A stretch of DNA of 64,000 bases from Sciscionella sediminilitoris (GCF_000737195.2 NZ_JALM01000002.1:1-64000), one strand, 5' to 3'. Positions 43,234 through 52,103 are shown, counted from the stretch's first letter. Numbers and translations are program-made. Notes: generated from the sequence alone by a model not told the origin.

Positions 43234-44025
43234 TTACGGATCGCAACCCGGTTCGGGGCCCTGATAGCTCTCCCGCGAGGAGTCGTCGATACCGACCTCG
43301 CAGCCGATGGACGGGTCGAGTCTGTTGTCCCGCACGTGCGCCCCGGTGGACCCGTTCTGCAGGCCGATCGCGTGATCCGGCCCTGCGGCCCAGGTGTTCC
43401 CGGTGATCGTCAGCCGTTGCACATCGTCGATCATCACGGTCTGCGAGGCTTTCCTTGTCTCGCAGAAATTGCCGGTGAACCGCCAATCCTGCGAGGTCCC
43501 CTCCTCGCTGCCGTCACCGGCCGCGGAGTTCGGGCCCTCGGCCATCAGGCACATGTTGTCGATCCGTTCGCAACGGTTGCCGTCGATGGTGACGTTCCGG
43601 CTGGCCACGTCCTGGTCATCGGTCGCGAAGGTCTGCATGCAGTCGGCGTGCGCCCCGGTGCTGTTGTCGGTCCTGCTGATCGTGTTGTGCAGGATCCGGA
43701 TGCCGTCGCCGAAGAACCGCAGCCCGTCGCCGTCCCCGCCGTGCGGCGCGGTGATCGTGTTGCCCTGCACCGTCACCCCGTTGCCGTGCACCTCGATCCC
43801 CGGGGCGGACGGCCGGTCGAGTACGTAGTTCCGCACGATCACGTTGTCCGCGGCCACATCGATGCCGCCGGCCCGGTGCCCGTGACCGTCGTAGACCTTC
43901 GGCTCGTCCGGCGAACCGCCCTCGGTGATCCGCAACCGGTCCCCGTGCGGCGCGGCGATCGCGACCGCGGGCCCGATGAGCGCGGCCCCGGTGAGCACCA
44001 GAACGCCCAGTGTTCTCCTGATCAT
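43234..44025 (-). CDS. Secreted right-handed parallel beta-helix protein
   Basis: A 263-residue exported protein. A Sec signal peptide covers about residues 1-26 (MIRRTLGVLVLTGAALIGP, then AVAIAAP). The mature part has regular beta-helix rungs (NVIVRNYVLD, GVTVQGNTITA, IRILHNTISR, NVTIDGNRCE, RLTITGNTWA) and several Cys. The fold is shared with polysaccharide lyases and surface carbohydrate-binding proteins, but I see no clear lyase active site. It probably acts outside the cell on a glycan. It lies between the kinase and the iron-uptake permease, with no sign of co-transcription beyond shared strand. Confidence 0.72.
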   Translation of the reverse strand: MIRRTLGVLVLTGAALIGPAVAIAAPHGDRLRITEGGSPDEPKVYDGHGHRAGGIDVAADNVIVRNYVLDRPSAPGIEVHGNGVTVQGNTITAPHGGDGDGLRFFGDGIRILHNTISRTDNSTGAHADCMQTFATDDQDVASRNVTIDGNRCERIDNMCLMAEGPNSAAGDGSEEGTSQDWRFTGNFCETRKASQTVMIDDVQRLTITGNTWAAGPDHAIGLQNGSTGAHVRDNRLDPSIGCEVGIDDSSRESYQGPEPGCDP

Positions 44026-44049
44026 GTGCTTCCCCTGTCTGCCGTTCGG

Positions 44050-46167
44050 TCACCGCGAGGCTAGGGCCCCGGTCCGGGACCGCTCCCGGGAAGCGCGCGG
44101 GCGCGGCACCCGGAAACCGCGGGTGCGGTGCAGCAGCCAGACGAAATAGGGGGCGCCGATACAGGCGGTGACCAGACCTGCCGGGAGCTGGGCCGGGGCG
44201 ATCACGGTCCGGCCGAGCAGGTCCGCGAGGCACACCAGGATGCCGCCGAGCAGGGCCGCGACCGGGAGACTGCGCGCATGCCTGCGCCCGATCAGTGCCC
44301 GTGCGGCGTGCGGGGCCATCAGGCCGACGAACGAGATCACCCCGGCACCGGCGACCGCGGTTCCGGTCAGCAGCACCGCGCACACCAGGGCGATGAGCCG
44401 GGTCCGCGGCACCGGAACACCGAGCACCCGGGGCGTTTCCTCGTCCAGCGAAAGCAGGTCGAGCTCGCTGCGCAGCCGCACCAGGACCGGTGCCACGAGC
44501 AGCACCGCGGCCGCCATCGGCATCAGCTGCTCGAAGGTCCGGCCATAGGTGGATCCGCCGAGCCAGGTGAGCGCCTTGGTCTGGTTCCACGGATCGGTCA
44601 GCGTGATCAGCACGGTGACCAGTGCCTGGCTCGCGGCCTGCGCGCCGAACCCGATCAGCACGAGCTGTTCCCCGGCGAAACCGCGCTTGGTGGACAGCGC
44701 CACGACCAGTGCGGTCACCAGTGCGGCACCGATCCCGGCGAACCCGGTCTGCGCCCAGAAACCGATGCTGGGCACGATCGTGATCGCGGCGACCGCGCCG
44801 AGGCTGGCCCCGCCCGCGACACCCAGGATTCCGGGCTCGGCAAGGGGATTGCGGGTGAGCGTCTGGATGAGCGTGCCACCGATGGCCAGGCAGGCACCCG
44901 CGAGCAGCGCCGCGAACACCCGGGGAAGGCGGTTGTCCAGCACGCTGCGCACGATCGGCCCCGCCTGACCGCCGAGCCAGTTGCCGATATCGCCGAGCAG
45001 CAGTTTCGCGTCCCCGAGCAGCGCGGCGGCCAGCACCACCCCGACGACCGCGGCGAGCAGCACGACGAGCGTGCAGGTGAACCGGAACCGGGACACCCTG
45101 CCCGCGACCCCGGCCGCCGGTGGTTCCACCGCACCCGAACCACGCGCCGAACGCGCCAGGGTCACCAGGAAGAACACCCCGAGCAGGGTCGTGACCACCC
45201 CGGCGGGGACCTCGAGCGCACCCTGCGCGCCGATGATCGCCCGCAGCAGCACATCCGAGCCGAGCAGCAGCGCGGCACCGACCGCGGCGGAGAACGGGAT
45301 CGCGGCGATGTGCCGGTGCAGGCCGCGCACCGAACGGGAGAGCAGCCGCACCAGTGCGGGCGCGGCGAGACCGACGAACCCGATCGGCCCGGTCAGCGTC
45401 ACCGCACACGCGGCGAGCAGCACCGCGAGCAGGATCGCCGTCCCGCGCACCAGCCCCACCCGGACACCGAGGCTGCGTGCCTGGTCGTCCCCGAGCCGCA
45501 CCAGATCGAGCCTGCGGGACAACAACAGCAGCGCGGCGAAGGCCAGCACGACGACCGGGGCGAGCATCCGGATCCCGCCGAGCCCGTTCTGCGAAAGCGA
45601 TCCCGCTCCCCAGGCGAACAGGCCCTGGGTCCGCTGGGAGAACAGCACCAGCAGCATCGAGGTCACCGAGCTCATCGCGAGTGCGATCGCCGTGCCCGCG
45701 AGCACGAGCCGCACCATCGCGGTGCCACCGGTCCCGGCGAGCGCGAGCACCAGCACGGCGGTGGCCAGCCCACCGGCGAAGGCCACCCCCACCGTGCCGA
45801 ACAGCGGGAAGGAAACGCCGGTCACCGCGACCGCGGTGACCGCGAGATAGGCGCCCGCGTTGACCGCGAGCGTGTCCGGGGCTGCCATGATGTTGCGGGT
45901 CACCGATTGCAGCGCCGCGCCCGCGGTGCCGAGCGCGGCACCGACGAGCAACGCGACGAGCAGCCGGGGCAGCCGCGATTCCAGCACGACCGCGGTATCG
46001 GTGCCCGAACCACCGCCGAACACCAGCCGCAGCACATCGAAGGCGTGCACCGCGGCCGTTCCCTGGGTGAGGTGCACGATCGCGCCGAGTACCAGCAGCA
46101 CACCCAGCCCGACGCCCAGGAACAGCAGCCGCGACCACTTGGCGGGCGCGGCACCGTCGAGATCCAC
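44050..46167 (-). CDS. Fused double FecCD-type siderophore ABC permease
   Basis: A 705-residue membrane protein made of two FecCD permease halves in tandem (about 1-345 and 365-705), each with about 10 hydrophobic helices and the family phrases RLPRLLVALLVGAALGTAG and RLPRVFAALLAGACLAIGG, then LTGPIGFVGLAAP and GVISFVGLMAPH. This FhuB-like fusion supplies both halves of the channel in one chain. The GTG at 46167 is 7 bp after the lipoprotein stop, which fixes the start within the operon. It imports an iron-siderophore with the binding protein and ATPase just upstream. Confidence 0.88.
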   Translation of the reverse strand: MDLDGAAPAKWSRLLFLGVGLGVLLVLGAIVHLTQGTAAVHAFDVLRLVFGGGSGTDTAVVLESRLPRLLVALLVGAALGTAGAALQSVTRNIMAAPDTLAVNAGAYLAVTAVAVTGVSFPLFGTVGVAFAGGLATAVLVLALAGTGGTAMVRLVLAGTAIALAMSSVTSMLLVLFSQRTQGLFAWGAGSLSQNGLGGIRMLAPVVVLAFAALLLLSRRLDLVRLGDDQARSLGVRVGLVRGTAILLAVLLAACAVTLTGPIGFVGLAAPALVRLLSRSVRGLHRHIAAIPFSAAVGAALLLGSDVLLRAIIGAQGALEVPAGVVTTLLGVFFLVTLARSARGSGAVEPPAAGVAGRVSRFRFTCTLVVLLAAVVGVVLAAALLGDAKLLLGDIGNWLGGQAGPIVRSVLDNRLPRVFAALLAGACLAIGGTLIQTLTRNPLAEPGILGVAGGASLGAVAAITIVPSIGFWAQTGFAGIGAALVTALVVALSTKRGFAGEQLVLIGFGAQAASQALVTVLITLTDPWNQTKALTWLGGSTYGRTFEQLMPMAAAVLLVAPVLVRLRSELDLLSLDEETPRVLGVPVPRTRLIALVCAVLLTGTAVAGAGVISFVGLMAPHAARALIGRRHARSLPVAALLGGILVCLADLLGRTVIAPAQLPAGLVTACIGAPYFVWLLHRTRGFRVPRPRASRERSRTGALASR

Positions 46168-46174
46168 CGCGCGG

Positions 46175-47149
46175 CTACTTCTTGAGCGCGGCGACCGCGG
46201 CGTCGGCGTACTGCTGCATGGACTTCGGCCCGCCGAACATCCACAGCGAGTCCGGAAGTCGTTGCACCTTCCCGTTCTTGACGAACGGCAGACCCTTCCA
46301 GATCGCGTTGTTCGCCAGTTCCTCGGTGAACGGGTCGCCCTCGGAATCATTGGCCGAGTACCAGAACCGCGCATCGGGCAGCCGGGTCAGTCCCTCGACA
46401 TCGGCCTTGCCGAGGCCGTAGGCGGGATCACCGGTCATCGGCCACGGGTTGTCCAGGCCGAGCCGCGCGAACACCTCGGAAACCTGCGAACCCTTGGTGT
46501 ACGGGCGGATCGTGACCGTTCCGGAGGCGACATAGGCATCCGCGAACGCCACCTTCTCCCCGTTCGCGCCGAGCCCCTCCACGGCTTTGCGATCCTCGGC
46601 CAGTTTCGCGTCGAACTCGGATTTCAGTTGCGTGGCACGCTTTCCGGTTCCGGTTGCCGTGGCGATCGTGTTCAGCCCATGGAACATCGTGCCGATCGAA
46701 TCCTTGAGGTCCCCGCCCTTGATGACGACCACCGGGAGCTTCGCCTCGATCTGTGCCAGCGCGCTTTCCGGGAGACCTTCGGTGACCACGACCAGATCCG
46801 GCGCCAGGGACATCAGCGTGTCCAGACTCGGTTCACCGCGGGTTCCGATATCGGTGACCGCGCCCTTCAGCGGTGCCGCGCTGACCCACTGCCCGTACCC
46901 CTTCGGATCGGCGACCCCGACCGGCATCACCCCGAGCGAGACCAGATCCTCGACCGCGTTCCATTCCGTTGCCACGACCCGTTTCGCGGTGTGCGGCAGC
47001 CGCACCGTCTTGCCGCGGGAATCGGTGACCGTGACCGGCGCACCGGTGTTCTCCGGCGAGCCCCCGCTGGGCTTCTCGGTGGTGCCGCAACCGGCGAGTG
47101 TGACGGCGGCGAGCAGCAGCGCGCCGAGAATTGCCTTGGTACTACGCAT
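46175..47149 (-). CDS. Iron-siderophore-binding lipoprotein
   Basis: A 324-residue substrate-binding protein. The N-terminus is a lipoprotein signal with lipobox TLAGC (Cys near residue 21). The mature part has the FecB/FhuD-type opening VTVTDSRGKTVRLP and RVVATEWNAVEDLVSLG, then DIGTRGEPSLDTLMSLAPDLVVV and the long central helix. It should capture a ferric siderophore at the membrane surface and pass it to the fused permease. It forms an operon with the ATPase (22 bp upstream) and permease (7 bp downstream). Confidence 0.9.
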   Translation of the reverse strand: MRSTKAILGALLLAAVTLAGCGTTEKPSGGSPENTGAPVTVTDSRGKTVRLPHTAKRVVATEWNAVEDLVSLGVMPVGVADPKGYGQWVSAAPLKGAVTDIGTRGEPSLDTLMSLAPDLVVVTEGLPESALAQIEAKLPVVVIKGGDLKDSIGTMFHGLNTIATATGTGKRATQLKSEFDAKLAEDRKAVEGLGANGEKVAFADAYVASGTVTIRPYTKGSQVSEVFARLGLDNPWPMTGDPAYGLGKADVEGLTRLPDARFWYSANDSEGDPFTEELANNAIWKGLPFVKNGKVQRLPDSLWMFGGPKSMQQYADAAVAALKK

Positions 47150-47172
47150 TTTTCTCCTGTTTCCGGGGGCGA

Positions 47173-48000
47173 TCAGGCTGGGGTGCGCGCGTTGAACCGG
47201 CCGAGCGCGCGGGTGCGGATACGCCCGTCCACCGGATCGGTCCGCACATCCACGTGAATGTCGTAGGCGCGGCTGAGATTGTCCGCGGTCAGTACCTCGT
47301 CCGGTGTTCCCTCCGCGGTGACCCGGCCCTGCTCCAGCAGCAGCACCCGGTCGGCCACCGCCCCGGCCTGGTCGAGATCGTGCAGGACAACGCCCACCCC
47401 GACGCCGTGTTCATCGGCGAGATCGCGGACCAGGTCCAGGATCTCGACCTGATAGCGCAGATCCAGGAAGGTCGTCGGTTCGTCCAGCAGCAACAGCGCG
47501 GTGTCCTGGGCGAGACAGCTCGCCAGCCAGGCGCGCTGAGCCTGGCCACCGGAAAGCGCGCGCACCGGCCACTCGGCGAGCGCGGTGAGCCCGGTCGCCG
47601 CCATCGCGCGCCGCACCGCGGCCGCTCCGCCCGGATCCTGCCCGCGCAGCCGCGAACGGTGCGGATGCCTGCCGAACTCCACCAGTTCCTGGACCGAGAG
47701 CCCATCGGGAGTGGTGCGGTGCTGGGAAAGCAGGGTGATCCGGCGTGCCAGGTCCGTTGTGGACAGCGCACGCAGATCCGTACCGTCGGCGAACCCGATC
47801 TCCCCGGAAACCGGCCGGTGCAACCGGGCGAGCGCACGCAGCAGCGTCGACTTGCCGCTGCCGTTGGGGCCGATCAGCGCCGTGACCGTGCCCGCGGTGA
47901 GCGAGATCGAGGCCGCGCGCACCACGACGTCGCGGCCATAGGCGATATCGACCGCGCGGGTGCTCAGGCCGTCGATGCCGGGATGCGGGGAAGCGGACAC
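47173..48000 (-). CDS. Siderophore ABC transporter ATPase
   Basis: A 275-residue ATP-binding protein of the FecE/FhuC type. Walker A GPNGSGKST near residue 44, the Q-loop LLSQHRTTP, the signature ALSGGQAQRAWLA, Walker B LLLLDEPTTFLDL and the H-loop VVLHDLDQA. It is the first gene of the iron-uptake operon. The start at 48000 is GTG. The iron box ends only 10 bp before it and no ribosome site is visible, so the transcript may be leaderless. Confidence 0.9.
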   Translation of the reverse strand: MSASPHPGIDGLSTRAVDIAYGRDVVVRAASISLTAGTVTALIGPNGSGKSTLLRALARLHRPVSGEIGFADGTDLRALSTTDLARRITLLSQHRTTPDGLSVQELVEFGRHPHRSRLRGQDPGGAAAVRRAMAATGLTALAEWPVRALSGGQAQRAWLASCLAQDTALLLLDEPTTFLDLRYQVEILDLVRDLADEHGVGVGVVLHDLDQAGAVADRVLLLEQGRVTAEGTPDEVLTADNLSRAYDIHVDVRTDPVDGRIRTRALGRFNARTPA

Positions 48001-48010
48001 TCCAGCAGAC

Positions 48011-48029
48011 TAAGGAAAGGCTTACCTAA
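48011..48029. promoter_or_regulatory. Iron box (DtxR/IdeR/DmdR-type operator)
   Basis: Read toward the ATPase gene the site is TTAGGTAAGCCTTTCCTTA. By my count it matches 14 of 19 positions of the DtxR/IdeR consensus TTAGGTTAGSCTAACCTAA, including the outer TTAGGT. It lies immediately upstream of the iron-uptake operon, so the operon should be shut off when iron is plentiful. Confidence 0.75.
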
Positions 48030-48085
48030 AGAACAAGGTGCTGCTGATCACCGAGAACGCTGTGCGGCGCCGCCGACACGGCGCG

Positions 48086-49297
48086 TCAACGCCGTTGCAG
48101 TGCCTTGAATTCGTCGAGCCACGCGTAGTTGGGCGCGGGGGAACCGTCCGCGAGCGGGCGCACCGTGCGCGAGGCGAACAGGCTGTTCAGCAGCCAGGGT
48201 TGCTTGTCCGGGCCGAAGTTCTCCGACATGGCGGCGTCCGGGCTCACCCCGTAGGTGGCCACGGCGAGCCTGCCGGTGGCGCGGAACTTCTCCGTCTGAT
48301 CGCGCAGGAAGTTCCTGTTGTTCTCGAACCACGGGCTGGTGCGCAGCAGGTCGTACCACCGCTGCTGGGCGAACGGCTTGTCGAGCGCGTTCTTGATGAC
48401 CTGCCACACCTTGGTGTCCGGCCGGACGTGGTACTTGGCGGCGTACTCGGCGCTCACCCGGTCGGTGAGATGTTTCTGCCAGAGGTGCACCAGGGAGAAC
48501 TCGGTGGCGAGGAATTTCTTGTCCGGGCCGAGCCGCGCGCGGACGTAGTCGAGGTAGGTATCGACACCGGCCGGGTCCCCGACGTGCGGGTGGATGTCGG
48601 TGCCCGCGATCTCCGGGGTGTCCCGGACGTAGGACATCCAGCGTTCGGTGCCCTTGCCGATCTCCCCCGGCTCGTCGAGTTTGGTGAGCGCGCCCAGATA
48701 CAGCGCCGTCTTGTCCCCGCCTTGATGCGCGGCCCGGGTTGCGATGACATGACCGGCGACGGCCTCGTAGAACTCGTTGAGCGCACCGTTGTTCCGGTCC
48801 GGGCGCGGACATTCGATGAACGGCTCATTGCCGAGCACCAGAATGTTCACCTTGCCGAGCACCGCATCCAGCACCTTGTCCAGGCGGGCGAACTCCGCCT
48901 TCATCGCCTCGGAACCCTTACGTGGCAACGGCTTCCCACGGTTCGGGAAATACGGGAACTTCAGCGAGAGCACGGTTCCGTAGCCGTGCGCACCGGCGCG
49001 CAGCAGGGTACCGATCGCACGCGACCGCGCGGGATTCGCCTTGTCCGCATCGGGCATCGCGAAGAACCCGCGCACCCACGTCGCCTCCGCGGCCCCGAGC
49101 TCACCGAAAAGGTTCTCGCTCGGGGCGCCGTTGAAGTTCGCGCCGAGTACCCCGTCCGGCGCGGGCGCGTGCACCCGCCGGACGGGGTCAGCGCTGCCCG
49201 GCTTGCCGGGCAGCGAGTTACAGGCCGTGACGCCGAATGCGCCGAGCCCCGCGAGCATGGGCACCTGGAGCAGGCGGCGCCGGGACAATCCACTCAT
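48086..49297 (-). CDS. Tat-exported lipoprotein, TIM-barrel glycosidase-like
   Basis: A 403-residue exported protein. The N-terminus has a twin-arginine motif (SRRRLLQ) and a lipobox-like VTAC near residue 26, so it is probably a folded, membrane-anchored lipoprotein. The remainder looks like a glycoside hydrolase TIM barrel: LGNEPFIE is a typical acid/base Glu strand, GTDIHPHVGDP follows, and LATEFSLVH is a likely nucleophile Glu strand. The family and substrate are unknown. It is divergent from the ketopantoate-reductase-like gene with 76 bp between them. Confidence 0.7.
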   Translation of the reverse strand: MSGLSRRRLLQVPMLAGLGAFGVTACNSLPGKPGSADPVRRVHAPAPDGVLGANFNGAPSENLFGELGAAEATWVRGFFAMPDADKANPARSRAIGTLLRAGAHGYGTVLSLKFPYFPNRGKPLPRKGSEAMKAEFARLDKVLDAVLGKVNILVLGNEPFIECPRPDRNNGALNEFYEAVAGHVIATRAAHQGGDKTALYLGALTKLDEPGEIGKGTERWMSYVRDTPEIAGTDIHPHVGDPAGVDTYLDYVRARLGPDKKFLATEFSLVHLWQKHLTDRVSAEYAAKYHVRPDTKVWQVIKNALDKPFAQQRWYDLLRTSPWFENNRNFLRDQTEKFRATGRLAVATYGVSPDAAMSENFGPDKQPWLLNSLFASRTVRPLADGSPAPNYAWLDEFKALQRR

Positions 49298-49373
49298 CCC
49301 CGGACCCTCTCAGCCGCACCGTGAAATCCCTATCTGTCCCGGTCGCGGCGCGCATCACCGTTAGGATCCCGCC

Positions 49374-50399
49374 ATGACTCGGTACGTGTTCCTCGGCGCC
49401 GGAGCGGTCGGCAGCGCGCTCGGCGGTCTCCTCACCCGGCAGGGCAGCGAGGTCCTGCTGGTCGCCCGCGGCGAACACGCGCGGCGGATGTCCGGGCACG
49501 GCCTGAGCCTGCGCTGCCCGGACACCGAATTCACCGTTCCCGTGCCGGTATCGACCGCGCCGGATCAGGCGCGCCTGACCAGCGAGGACGTGCTGGTGCT
49601 GACGACGAAGACCCAGCAGGCGGCCGCGGCGGTCGACGAGTGGGCCGATGTCCCGGTGCACGACCGTGCGGGCACCGTGCTGGGCCGGGCCGCGGATCTG
49701 TTGCCGATCTGCATCGCACTGAACGGTGTCTCCGGCGAGGAGATCGCGCTGCGCTATTTCTCCCGGGTGTTCGCGGTCTGCGTCTGGTTCCCGACGATCA
49801 TGATCGAGCCGGGCGAGGTGCTGGTCCGGACCGCACCGTCGCGTGGGTTGTTTCATGTGAGTCGTTACGGTGCCTGCTCCGATCCCGCCGATAGCCCGCT
49901 GCTCGAGGAACTGGGCAGGGACTGGGCAGCGGCGGGCTGTCTTGTGCGGCAGCCGGACTCGGCACTGGCCTGGAAATACCGCAAACTGCTGACCAATCTC
50001 GGCAATGTGCTGCAGGCCCTGCTCGGGGACGCCTCGGGCGCCGAGAACCTGCGCCAGGCGATCGAGGCGGAGGCGGCGGCGATCCTGGAGGCCGCGGGGA
50101 TTCCGGTCACCGGCGCGGAAGAGGCCCGGGCCGCGTGGCAGACCGAGGAGCTTTCCGTGCGCCCGGTGCCAGGGGAACCGGCCCAGATCGGCGGTTCCAG
50201 CTGGCAGTCGCTGGTCCGGGGCACCGGCTCGATCGAGACCGACTTCCTCAACGGGGAGATCGCGCTGATCGCCCGCCGGATCGGCCGCTCGGCGCCGATC
50301 AACGCCCGGCTGACCGCGCTCGCCAGGCGGGCCGCGCGGCAGGGCCTCCGGCCGGGCGCGATCGGTATCGAGGAACTGCGGGCGGAACTGCCGGTGTGA
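49374..50399 (+). CDS. Ketopantoate reductase (ApbA/PanE)-family oxidoreductase
   Basis: A 341-residue NADPH-dependent reductase fold. The Rossmann motif FLGAGAVGSALGG is near residue 5, the conserved Lys is in ALAWKYRKLLTNLGN near residue 200, and IETDFLNGEI supplies the second active-site helix. Real panE genes normally sit with pantothenate genes, which are absent here, so another 2-keto acid or lactone substrate is possible. It converges on the MarR gene with 10 bp between stops. Confidence 0.82.
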   Translation: MTRYVFLGAGAVGSALGGLLTRQGSEVLLVARGEHARRMSGHGLSLRCPDTEFTVPVPVSTAPDQARLTSEDVLVLTTKTQQAAAAVDEWADVPVHDRAGTVLGRAADLLPICIALNGVSGEEIALRYFSRVFAVCVWFPTIMIEPGEVLVRTAPSRGLFHVSRYGACSDPADSPLLEELGRDWAAAGCLVRQPDSALAWKYRKLLTNLGNVLQALLGDASGAENLRQAIEAEAAAILEAAGIPVTGAEEARAAWQTEELSVRPVPGEPAQIGGSSWQSLVRGTGSIETDFLNGEIALIARRIGRSAPINARLTALARRAARQGLRPGAIGIEELRAELPV

Positions 50400-50409
50400 C
50401 GGCTCGCCC

Positions 50410-50859
50410 TCAGCCGCCGGTGATCTCGTCCTCGGACAGCTCGGACAGGGTGCCGAGCGCGCGCAGGAAGGCCTGTCGCTGCCCAGCGGGGAGCAGGGCG
50501 AGCAGCCGGTCCTCGTTGGCCTGTATCCGATCCCGCACGGCGGCCCGCAGCGCGCTTCCGGACTCGGTGATGTGCAGCAGCCGCGCCCGCCGGTCGGCGG
50601 GATCGGGCTCGCGCGCGATCAGACCGGCCTCCTGCAGCTCGTCCAGGGTTCCGATGATCCGCGTCTTGTCCGCACCGATCTCCTTGGCCAGCGCGGCCTG
50701 GGTGCTCGCCGGGCACCGATCCAGCGCGTTCAGCACCACATAGCCCCACATGCTCACCCCGTGCGCGGCGAGCACCGGGCGTTCGGCCGCGATCAGGCCA
50801 CGCACCAGTTGCCCGAGCATGGCGGCGAGGTCCGGGCGTTCTCCCTCCGTTCCGGTCAT
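50410..50859 (-). CDS. MarR-family transcriptional regulator
   Basis: A 149-residue MarR regulator: GYVVLNALDRCP, the recognition region ALAKEIGADKTRIIGTLDELQEAGL and the wing EPDPADRRARLLHITESG. The ATG at 50859 gives a normal MarR length; the longer ORF is rejected because its extra part runs through the divergent gene and the operator. It is divergent from the DinB-like gene, and a 37-bp operator lies between the starts, so it should repress both itself and that gene. Confidence 0.88.
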   Translation of the reverse strand: MTGTEGERPDLAAMLGQLVRGLIAAERPVLAAHGVSMWGYVVLNALDRCPASTQAALAKEIGADKTRIIGTLDELQEAGLIAREPDPADRRARLLHITESGSALRAAVRDRIQANEDRLLALLPAGQRQAFLRALGTLSELSEDEITGG

Positions 50860-50883
50860 GCCGGGAAGATACACGTTGACCAA

Positions 50884-50920
50884 TGATATGCACGTGCTTA
50901 CGATAAGCACATGCATATCA
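50884..50920. promoter_or_regulatory. 37-bp inverted repeat, MarR operator overlapping a start codon
   Basis: TGATATGCACGTGCTTA (50884-50900) and its inverted copy (50904-50920) match at 16 of 17 positions around CGA. The right arm covers the ATG (50911) of the DinB-like gene. The left arm ends 25 bp before the MarR start. A dimeric MarR protein bound here would block both genes. Confidence 0.75.
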
Positions 50921-51537
50921 ATTATCTTGCCGAACAGACCTCGCGGCTGCGCGAACTCAACGCGACCGCGGTACGCACGAACATCGAACTGGTTTCGCAC
51001 GCCCGGGCCGCGGACCTGACCCGGCCGACCCCCTGCGCCGGCTGGGCCTTCGCCGATCTGCTCGTGCACATGACCCGGCAGCACCACGGCTTCGCCGCCG
51101 CGGCCCGGGGCAGCACGGATCCCGAGGACTGGCGACCGCGCGCACTCGGCACCGATCCGGTGAACACCTATCGTGAATCGGCGGAACACTTGCTGAACTC
51201 GTTCGCCGCCGGGGACCTTTTCGAGCGGACCTTCGAACTGCCCGAGTTCGCCAGCCCGGAACCGTTTCCGGCGTGGCTCGCGGTCAGTTTCCACTTCCTC
51301 GACTATGTCGTGCACGCCTGGGATGTGGCGAAAACCCTGGATCTCGGACTCGAATTCGACCCCGGACTGCTGACGGTCGCGCTCGACATCGCCCGGATCG
51401 TGCCGACCGGAGAGCAGCGCGCGGCGGCCGGCTCCTCGTTCGGCCCGGAAATCAGCTATAGCGGGGAATCCGCACTCGAGGCCATCATGGCCCACCTCGG
51501 CAGGTCGCCGGAATGGGCGGGAACCACGGCCGCGTAG
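50911..51537 (+). CDS. DinB-like, mycothiol-dependent maleylpyruvate isomerase-type protein (TIGR03086-like)
   Basis: A 208-residue protein of the DinB/MDMPI-type four-helix family found in actinomycetes: TPCAGWAFADLLVHMTRQHHGF (first metal-ligand His region) and FLDYVVHAWDVAKTLDL (second). Members use mycothiol or bind a metal, and most are uncharacterised. The ATG at 50911 lies inside the operator, so either the transcript is leaderless or a later start is used. It is divergent from the MarR gene and followed by a strong hairpin. Confidence 0.8.
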   Translation: MHINYLAEQTSRLRELNATAVRTNIELVSHARAADLTRPTPCAGWAFADLLVHMTRQHHGFAAAARGSTDPEDWRPRALGTDPVNTYRESAEHLLNSFAAGDLFERTFELPEFASPEPFPAWLAVSFHFLDYVVHAWDVAKTLDLGLEFDPGLLTVALDIARIVPTGEQRAAAGSSFGPEISYSGESALEAIMAHLGRSPEWAGTTAA

Positions 51538-51617
51538 CCCGCGCGGCCACGGACATCACACTGTCCACAACGGACCGAACCGACCCGGCGAGCCACCCCC
51601 TCGACCAGCGCAGCAGC

Positions 51618-51657
51618 ACGGCCATGCACGCGGTGATCCGCCCGCGTGCATGGCCGT
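51618..51657. terminator. Perfect 15-bp-stem hairpin downstream of the DinB-like gene
   Basis: ACGGCCATGCACGCG (51618-51632) and its exact inverted copy (51643-51657) enclose a 10-bp loop. It starts 81 bp after the stop of the DinB-like gene. There is no T-tract, which is usual for actinobacterial terminators. Confidence 0.6.
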
Positions 51658-51762
51658 TCCTCCGTTCGGCGGCAGCGACTGACGCACTCGGCGCACCCCT
51701 GGCATGTAACGAAAACCGCACTTCAGCGATGGCGTGACGACCCTCAGCACCCGGGTCCCCAC

Positions 51763-51793
51763 CATGGGTGATGAGCACCGGAGATCACCCATG
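51763..51793. repeat. Inverted repeat with 10-bp arms
   Basis: CATGGGTGAT (51763-51772) and ATCACCCATG (51784-51793) are perfect arms around 11 bp. It lies midway between the DinB-like gene and the peptide gene, and could be an operator or a second structure. No regulator can be linked to it. Confidence 0.45.
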
Positions 51794-52103
51794 CCACCGG
51801 AAACGTGCGCGCAACATCTGAGACATTCGTACAAACCACGGTGAGCTCGCGGTATTCACGGAGAAATGAACCACCCGACATATTCGTGGTGGACCATTCG
51901 TCCCTTTTTTACCGTGTATGACGAGCGTCACCGCATCGGAGTCTTGGCCGGGCGTGGCTTTCCATTGCTAGCGTTGCCCCGTCAGCAGGTTTCTCCGCGA
52001 GGCAACGGTGCGATTTTCGCGGATCCGCTGCCTCATTTTATTTTCTGTTCCTAATGAGAGCCGCTGATTTATGTTGTCCATCGAATACGAATCGAGGTCA
52101 CCA

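Larger units (their letters stand above)
51538..52103. other. 566-bp non-coding interval
   Basis: No coding gene is supported here. It contains two strong hairpins (51618-51657 and 51763-51793) and, from about 51890 on, a stretch clearly richer in A/T than the rest of the window that probably carries the promoter of the small peptide gene. I cannot identify a -35/-10 pair with confidence. Confidence 0.6.

Noticed and set aside
44128-46185. Plus-strand 685-codon frame very rich in Gln, Arg, Asp, Glu and His
   Set aside because: It is the complement of the hydrophobic permease gene. Membrane-helix codons read backward give exactly this charged composition.
48038-49324. Plus-strand 428-codon frame opposite the glycosidase-like lipoprotein
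   Set aside because: The minus strand has a Tat signal, a lipobox and TIM-barrel motifs; the plus frame has none.
51866-52054. 62-codon frame in the AT-rich interval before the peptide gene
   Set aside because: No ribosome site, no signal or domain, and it overlaps the probable promoter region. Kept as non-coding.
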